Shown: positions 59,248-64,000 of the stretch, piece after piece
Layout: each line of letters begins with the position of its first letter
Numbering within the stretch: the stretch's first letter is position 1
Made by a program: the position numbers and the translations under genes
Notes under the pieces: generated by a model
The model's database searches: none
Seen by the model: only the letters and a program-made list of their open reading frames with translations
What the model was told of the DNA's origin: nothing
Origin: Pontibacter sp. E15-1
Lineage (GTDB): Bacteria > Bacteroidota > Bacteroidia > Cytophagales > Hymenobacteraceae
Length of the DNA stretch: 64,000 nucleotides
Reading direction: 5' to 3'
Assembly (NCBI RefSeq): GCF_022601975.1
Contig: NZ_JAKVIR010000008.1
Span: forward strand, 1-64,000

Positions 59248-60263
59248 ACAATGGCTTTAAGATGGTGAAACTATAGTTTCTGGAGCAAAAGCAATTTTGT
59301 TTATATATTAAACGGCACTATATTGAACTCGTTGCAAAAGGTTTGTTATCAATTACTTACACACACCCTTACGTGTTCAGGAAAGCGCCCTTTTGCGAAA
59401 GGAAGTTGAAAAATAAAAACTTGCCTGCTGCCATTTTGCCGGCAATTAGTGCCCATGGGCAATGTTATTTCTGATCTAGTCAGTTGAAGGTTCTTGTTAT
59501 ACCAGTCACACGTCAACCTGCTGTTTGAGCGCTTACTTACTAGGTTATTCACAAGAAGCGCTATGCCGATCTGTTTTAAAAACTCTGGATCATCTTGAAA
59601 TGTTTTGCAAAGACTTCATGGGAAAAATTACAAGTAAAACCAGAGCAGTGCATTTTATATATAGTGCTTTCTCTCTTATGATGGGGTTGTTACAAATAAA
59701 CGAGGTTAAATCAGCAAGTTCAACCGGACGTGCCAAAAGGTAAAAAGTAACTACTCACGCCAAACACAAAACACTGAATACAAGCAAATTGAAATCAAAA
59801 CACTCCTCTAAAAAGTAACTATAAAGTAGCCTCTTTCGATCCTGATTGAAAGGGAAAACAGGTATAAACCGGTATTTTTCCATATGGATGTTATGCCACT
59901 GTATTTAACTTTTGTAAAGTGTCATATACACGCTATATGGCCTGTACCAAGGGAATTGACTCGAGTGAACAATCGAAAAATAATTTCGGGTAAAGCTTGA
60001 AGCGCCATATCTGATGCATAGCGCTGCCCTGTCCACTGCCGATTGACTTCCTTTGCGCTGGTGCGAGCTTGTAGCCTTATACCAGCACCAAATAGATTTT
60101 GCGCTTTAGGCTTGCTTGTCGAGGAGAAGCGTAAACGAACTTACTCCTATAAGGAAGGGAATTTTACCTGAATGGAAAGATTCTATAGGCTGATCACTTG
60201 AAATCGGGATGACTTCATAATATCGTATAGACGCCGCCTGAACCTGGCTGGCAAAGGGAAGGC
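59248..60263. other. 1-kb spacer between DUF6377 regulator and susC
   Basis: This AT-rich stretch should hold the susC promoter and any operator for the locus. I see a 14-base palindrome at 59267-59280 but no exact -7 box on minus. A plus-strand frame at 59525-59743 opens with TTG and has no similarity; I do not call it a gene. No RNA gene seen. Confidence 0.5.
59267..59280. promoter_or_regulatory. Palindrome 19 bases upstream of susC
   Basis: GAAACTATAGTTTC is a perfect 14-base palindrome just before the susC start. It may be an operator or a leader hairpin. Its half-site AACTA/TAGTT also occurs, with a 3-base spacer, upstream of the DUF6377 regulator (62070-62082). Confidence 0.35.
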
Positions 60264-61919
60264 TTAGATGGCTTTGATCTCCATGATCCGGTGCTCGAAA
60301 TCCTCGTTTGAGAGAAGCGACCTGTTCTTGACTTTTGTCTTGTAGTTATACACTGTCCTGACGGAATACTCCAGAATTCGGGCAATCTGCTCATGGTCGC
60401 TGATGCCAATCCGGATGAGCGCAAAAATCCGCAGCTCCACGTTCAGCGACTGGTCATCCGGAAGTTCAAACCGGTCCTCGGGCTTAAAGTAGGAGTTAAA
60501 AACATCCACGAAATTGGGGAACAGCTTCAGGAAAATCCTGTCGAAGCTCTGGTACAGACTCTCCCGCTCGGCTTTTAAGCTGACAGAGTCCATGACTTTC
60601 GTGATCTCGCTATACTGCTTCTGCCGCATTCTCTTGTCCACGGCCACTTTCAGCTTTTCGATCTTATCCAGATACTCGGTATACATGTTAAAGGAATAGC
60701 CGATGTACTCTTCCTTAATCTTATTCGCTTCAAGCAGGGCCTCGTTCGTTTCCTGCAGCACACCGTTTATGTCTTTCAGTTTGCTGTTTGCCAATTGAAG
60801 GCTGCCGTTTGCCTCCGTCAGGCTTTTCTTGGCTTTCCGCAGTTGCTTTACCTGCCTGAAGATGACGTAGGCAAACACCACCACCAGCAGCGACAGTAGC
60901 GAAATGGCTACTGCATACACAAACAATCGGCTCCGCTGGCTCTCTACGGTGGCTAAACGATCCCCCTCAATTACCGGCAGGATAGCCGCCACCTGCATTT
61001 TGCGCAAGCGGGCACCGTAAAACCTGGCATCCTCGAGCGCTTGCTTTATATAATAGTAGGCTCTGGCCTGGTCGCCGCTGTTGTACAGCAACTCTGCCAA
61101 ACGCATCAGGGCCATGGCCTCTGTCGTGGACGATTTTATGTCGGCAATCGCCGCCCTTGCCAGCATCTCGATGGCCTTGTCCTGGTCGCCAAGTGCATCG
61201 TAGGCATTCCCCAACGCATGGGCCGCCATGGCATACTGATGGTACCCCGGCTCAAAATTACGCAACACCATCTGGAACTGGCGCTTCACTTCCTCATACT
61301 CGCCCAACGCCTCGTACTTCCCGCCTCTCAGGGTATAATACTGCATCTCGCCTTTGTTTGAGAGCACAATCGCGGAGTCGGTATACTGCCCCCCCTTGCG
61401 CATGTACTGGTCAGTGAAGTGTTTGTCTTTGTTATAGCTGGCCAGATCGAAATATGCCCTGGCGTTCTGCGTATAGTAGTCGATCCGGATACTGTCAGGC
61501 ATGCTTGCCACGCGCATTTCGTCCAGCGCATCAAACGTCTCCTTGAAAAGTCCGGCTGAAAGCAGAATGAAACTGAGGTTGAGTTGGGCATGCGTGATCC
61601 GGGCAGGGTCCTGTAGCCTGGCCGCGATATCCTGCAACTGCAGGGCATAGGTAAACGCCTCATCGTACTGAAAAGACCTGTACTCCCGATACAGCTTGTC
61701 GTAAAGGGTATACTGTGTTTTCAGTGACAGGGTGTCCGTCGCCAGCGCGGCCTGTAATTTGGCAATCCGCTGCTGCTTCAACTGAATGTATTGGTGCTTG
61801 TTTTCGATGGTATGGGTGAGTTCATGGAGCAGGCTGTCGGTTTGAGGTGAAGCAAAGGCTTGGAGCGTATGTGTCAGGAATAAAAAAAGGCAAGTAAGGA
61901 AAACACCCTTTAATTTCAT
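60264..61919 (-). CDS. DUF6377 TPR sensor/transcription regulator
   Basis: A 551-residue membrane-bound regulator of the Bacteroidota type that controls SusC/D loci. It has a signal peptide (residues 1-23), TPR-like helical repeats exported to the periplasm (about 30-310), one transmembrane helix (about 332-354), a coiled coil (357-405), and a cytoplasmic C-terminus with a LuxR-like helix-turn-helix at about 493-535 (LNVELRIFALIRIG, HEQIARILEYSVRTVYNYKTKVKNRS). The start is ATG 61919; an upstream TTG is less likely. It is read in the same direction as susC, 1 kb upstream, and is the best candidate for its control. Confidence 0.88.
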   Translation of the reverse strand: MKLKGVFLTCLFLFLTHTLQAFASPQTDSLLHELTHTIENKHQYIQLKQQRIAKLQAALATDTLSLKTQYTLYDKLYREYRSFQYDEAFTYALQLQDIAARLQDPARITHAQLNLSFILLSAGLFKETFDALDEMRVASMPDSIRIDYYTQNARAYFDLASYNKDKHFTDQYMRKGGQYTDSAIVLSNKGEMQYYTLRGGKYEALGEYEEVKRQFQMVLRNFEPGYHQYAMAAHALGNAYDALGDQDKAIEMLARAAIADIKSSTTEAMALMRLAELLYNSGDQARAYYYIKQALEDARFYGARLRKMQVAAILPVIEGDRLATVESQRSRLFVYAVAISLLSLLVVVFAYVIFRQVKQLRKAKKSLTEANGSLQLANSKLKDINGVLQETNEALLEANKIKEEYIGYSFNMYTEYLDKIEKLKVAVDKRMRQKQYSEITKVMDSVSLKAERESLYQSFDRIFLKLFPNFVDVFNSYFKPEDRFELPDDQSLNVELRIFALIRIGISDHEQIARILEYSVRTVYNYKTKVKNRSLLSNEDFEHRIMEIKAI

Positions 61920-62474
61920 GTTGGTTCTTGAGTTGAGTCGCTTAAAACTCTTCAAGATACTTCTTCTCGTGCTTATCTCAAAGCCTGTGCAGCCCCGGAT
62001 CTGCTGGCTCGCCCCTGTGTCCGTCAGTTTTGGCTCGGATTTACTCTTGGATATTAATGTGAATTCGGGAACTACTGTAGTTTAAATAACTTCAAAATAA
62101 AGTTTCTAGCCATTGAGGAAAATCTACTGTCAGAACAAGGCAAAATGATTCCCAGTTTTTCCGAGAGGCACCGGGGGTAGGGGCCCCCTATTTGGCGGGT
62201 TCCGGTGCCGAACGGAGTGAGGCATTGCGCAGCGCAGCGAGCAAAGGGACACGGCACAGTGCCGAGCGGGAAAACGCGCCCCAGCGGGCGTGGAGCGCAA
62301 AATGAGCTATAAAACAATGAATTTCGAGTTTAAAACAACCGCTTGATTTACCGAGTTTACGTGGATTAGAGAGAGAATTGGTTTTTATTAGATAACAGCA
62401 CAAAAAGAAGGCTACCCGTTTTTGCAGGTAGCCTTGAGGATATGTATGGAGCGTTAGCGCCTAAGGAAGTGCTC
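61920..62474. other. Intergenic region with GC-rich hairpin island
   Basis: The 555 bases between the DUF6377 and DUF1080 genes contain no gene I can support. About 62165-62300 is a GC-rich island inside AT-rich flanks, with GGCACCGG (62167-62174) pairing to CCGGTGCC (62202-62209), a central TAGGGG-CCCCTA pairing, and CGGCAC-A-GTGCCG at 62252-62264. It may be a structured RNA, a degenerate repeat element or a terminator cluster for the DUF1080 gene. Confidence 0.45.
62070..62082. promoter_or_regulatory. Inverted repeat upstream of DUF6377 gene
   Basis: AACTAC-T-GTAGTT is a perfect inverted repeat of 6-base arms, about 150 bases upstream of the regulator start. The core AACTA...TAGTT matches the susC palindrome, but the spacing differs (3 versus 0 bases). 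Confidence 0.25.
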
Positions 62475-63287
62475 TTATAGCTCCCGGATCCAGATGTTGC
62501 GGTAGCTGATCGGCTCGCTTGGGTCTCCGTGGTCCTGCAGCTTGATCGGCGCTTTGCCGTGCTGCTTGTATTCAGGCAGCCCGATGTACTGCGTTGGCCC
62601 CTTTAGCTGCGTGTCGTTCTGAACCACCACGCCATTGTGGAGTACCGTAACGCGGGCCGGGGTAAACAGGCTCCCATCGGCTTTAAAGCGCGGTGCCGTG
62701 AAAATAATATCGTAGGTATTCCACTCTCCGGGCTGGCGCATGGCGTTTTTCAGCGGCGGGTGCTGCTTGTAAATGCTGCCTGCCTGACCGTTGGCATACG
62801 TGCGGTTGTTATAGGAGTCAAGGATTTGGAGTTCATACCCAGCGTCGCCCTCGCCGGTAGAGGCCAGAAACAGGCCGCTGTTGCCGCGCCCCTGTCCCTT
62901 GCCCGTGATCTTGGCCGGAATCTTCCACTCGATGTGCAGCTGGTAATCCTCAAAACTCTGCTTGGTCTGAATGTTGCCGGTGCCCTTCTTCACCGTGAAT
63001 GCGCCGTTTTCTACCGTCCATTTCGCGGGGCTGGCCGGGTCGTTGGTAGACACCCACTGGTCCAGGTTTTTCCCGTCAAACAAAACGAGGGCGTCGGCCG
63101 GGGCATCGGAGGCAGTTTTGCCCGGCTGCACCACCTTCACCTCAGGCTCCCAAAACTCGGTCATCTCTGGCGTCATTTTCGGAGGCTTGGGCACCTCCTG
63201 GGCATTCGCGTCTGCTGCGCCCAGTAACCCGACCGCGCTCAGGAGAAATGCGGCCGCCTTGATTTGGAAAGTGTTTCTGCTTTTCAT
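62475..63287 (-). CDS. DUF1080 (3-keto-disaccharide hydrolase) protein
   Basis: A 270-residue exported protein. The signal peptide (about residues 1-29, ending GAADANAQ) is followed by a concanavalin-like DUF1080 domain: LVLFDGKNLDQWVS, KWTVENGAFTVKKGTG, DYQLHIEWKIP, GNSGLFLAS, YELQILDSYNN and RNIWIREL at the end. DUF1080 proteins are now described as 3-keto-disaccharide/3-keto-glycoside hydrolases or binding modules. It lies 18 bases downstream of the sugar-dehydrogenase-like gene, so both probably act on oxidised sugars in the periplasm. Confidence 0.9.
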   Translation of the reverse strand: MKSRNTFQIKAAAFLLSAVGLLGAADANAQEVPKPPKMTPEMTEFWEPEVKVVQPGKTASDAPADALVLFDGKNLDQWVSTNDPASPAKWTVENGAFTVKKGTGNIQTKQSFEDYQLHIEWKIPAKITGKGQGRGNSGLFLASTGEGDAGYELQILDSYNNRTYANGQAGSIYKQHPPLKNAMRQPGEWNTYDIIFTAPRFKADGSLFTPARVTVLHNGVVVQNDTQLKGPTQYIGLPEYKQHGKAPIKLQDHGDPSEPISYRNIWIREL

Positions 63288-63305
63288 GGGGTATGGTGTT
63301 TGAGT

Positions 63306-64000
63306 TTATCGTTTCGCTGTTGTCGTTGCCACGGGGATGCTGTTCATCGTATACCAGGCCTCTGTGGTCCAGAGGTTTTTGCCTGTGCTGCTCCTGAAGC
63401 TGTTCTTGTTGAGGCGCACATACACCACATGCCCCGGCTTCATACCCCCCAACTGCAGGAATGCCTTCCTACGGTCAGGCGATAGGGTAATTTTCTCAAT
63501 CGGAAGCGCTTTTTCATCCATCTTCGGCCCGCCATAGTCGGCGGTGGGCTTGTACCACCACTGCTGGATGGTATAGTCTGCGGCCTTCGTGCCCACCCCT
63601 TCTTTCAAAGGCTCTGTGAACTCCAGCTCAATGCCGTTTGGCTTTGCCCGCACCGCCAGCATCTCGAACGCAACTTTGTCGTTGTAGGTTAGCTTTTGCA
63701 GCCCGTATCCCAGCTTACCGTAATGCTGCCAGTTACCCGTAGAGCCCACGCCGCCCACATACAGGGCGTTGTCGGGGCCCCATACCAGGCGGTTCACCCC
63801 GGCCTCCAGCCCCTGCGTGAACCTGAACACCACTCCCTGGTAGGTTCCGTTCACCTTCTCGGCGAACACGCGCTTGATGCCGCCGTGCGTCACCTCGCCG
63901 TGCAGCATCTGGTTTTTGTACGGGCCCACGTCGATCTTCACGGGCTGGCTCGGGGAATTACCGATCTCGTCCTGAGGCAGCCATACCACCGGAGGAGTTT
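63306..64000 (-). CDS. Sugar-dehydrogenase-like/haem-binding protein, 3' part
   Basis: Only the C-terminal 230 or so residues are inside the window; the frame continues off the right edge without a stop, through PPVVWLPQDEIGNSPSQP. The visible part shows the end of a beta-propeller, with VNRLVWGPDNALYVGGVGSTGNW, and then a beta-sandwich (IELEFTEPLKEGVG, AADYTIQQWWYKPTADYGG, GHVVYVRLNKNS). This is seen in large membrane-bound dehydrogenase-like proteins (PQQ/sorbosone-dehydrogenase type) of Bacteroidota. It is upstream of DUF1080 by 18 bases. The full domain set, including any cytochrome domain, cannot be judged. Confidence 0.7.
   Translation of the reverse strand, partial: TPPVVWLPQDEIGNSPSQPVKIDVGPYKNQMLHGEVTHGGIKRVFAEKVNGTYQGVVFRFTQGLEAGVNRLVWGPDNALYVGGVGSTGNWQHYGKLGYGLQKLTYNDKVAFEMLAVRAKPNGIELEFTEPLKEGVGTKAADYTIQQWWYKPTADYGGPKMDEKALPIEKITLSPDRRKAFLQLGGMKPGHVVYVRLNKNSFRSSTGKNLWTTEAWYTMNSIPVATTTAKR

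Noticed and set aside
59525..59743. 72-codon open frame in the susC upstream spacer
   Set aside because: Opens with TTG in AT-rich DNA, with no similarity and no promoter or terminator context.

Overview
The window looks like chromosomal DNA of a Bacteroidota, most probably a Pontibacter-like member of the Hymenobacteraceae. The support is a SusC/SusD pair, a DUF6377 regulator, a 652-residue GyrB, -7 boxes of the TAnnTTTG type, hardly any Shine-Dalgarno sequences, and moderately GC-rich coding DNA (estimated by eye). The genus is an inference. I found no rRNA, tRNA, CRISPR array, prophage or insertion sequence. Many transcription units end in very long perfect inverted repeats.

Region 1 (1-6.3 kb) is housekeeping: HMG-CoA lyase with a LutA-like Fe-S protein, a CNNM/CBS membrane protein with a GNAT acetyltransferase, and exonuclease VII (xseA-xseB). 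Region 2 (6.3-26.9 kb) is the centrepiece, a trehalose/alpha-glucan locus. It holds a trehalose-6-phosphate synthase fused to a phosphatase-like domain, a DUF2179 membrane protein, the minus-strand operon glgE - treS-maltokinase - glgB, and, divergent from it, the plus-strand operon treZ - GH57/DUF3536 - treY - malQ. Together these can turn trehalose into branched glucan (TreS, maltokinase, GlgE, GlgB) and glucan back into trehalose (TreY, TreZ, MalQ, perhaps the GH57 enzyme). Two details stand out: GlgB carries an about 180-residue basic N-terminal tail with five RGR motifs resembling AT-hooks, and the phosphatase half of the OtsA fusion has Glu in place of the catalytic Asp.

Region 3 (27-43.8 kb) is mixed: a redoxin, an L,D-transpeptidase, an M23 lipoprotein, convergent ppx and ppk1 separated by a repeat-filled spacer, two membrane proteins, a DUF5996 protein, gyrB, small lipoprotein and membrane genes, an overlapping lipoprotein-SCO-cytochrome c cluster, nudC and a cupin.

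Region 4 (43.9-64 kb, all minus strand) resembles a sugar-utilisation locus: a DUF6377 sensor/regulator, SusC, SusD, two giant FG-GAP/ASPIC lipoproteins, a vanadium-haloperoxidase-like lipoprotein and a secreted GH65 enzyme whose two candidate catalytic Glu residues suggest a hydrolase of alpha-glucosyl disaccharides. To the right are a DUF1080 (3-keto-disaccharide hydrolase) protein and the 3' end of a sugar-dehydrogenase-like gene that runs off the window.
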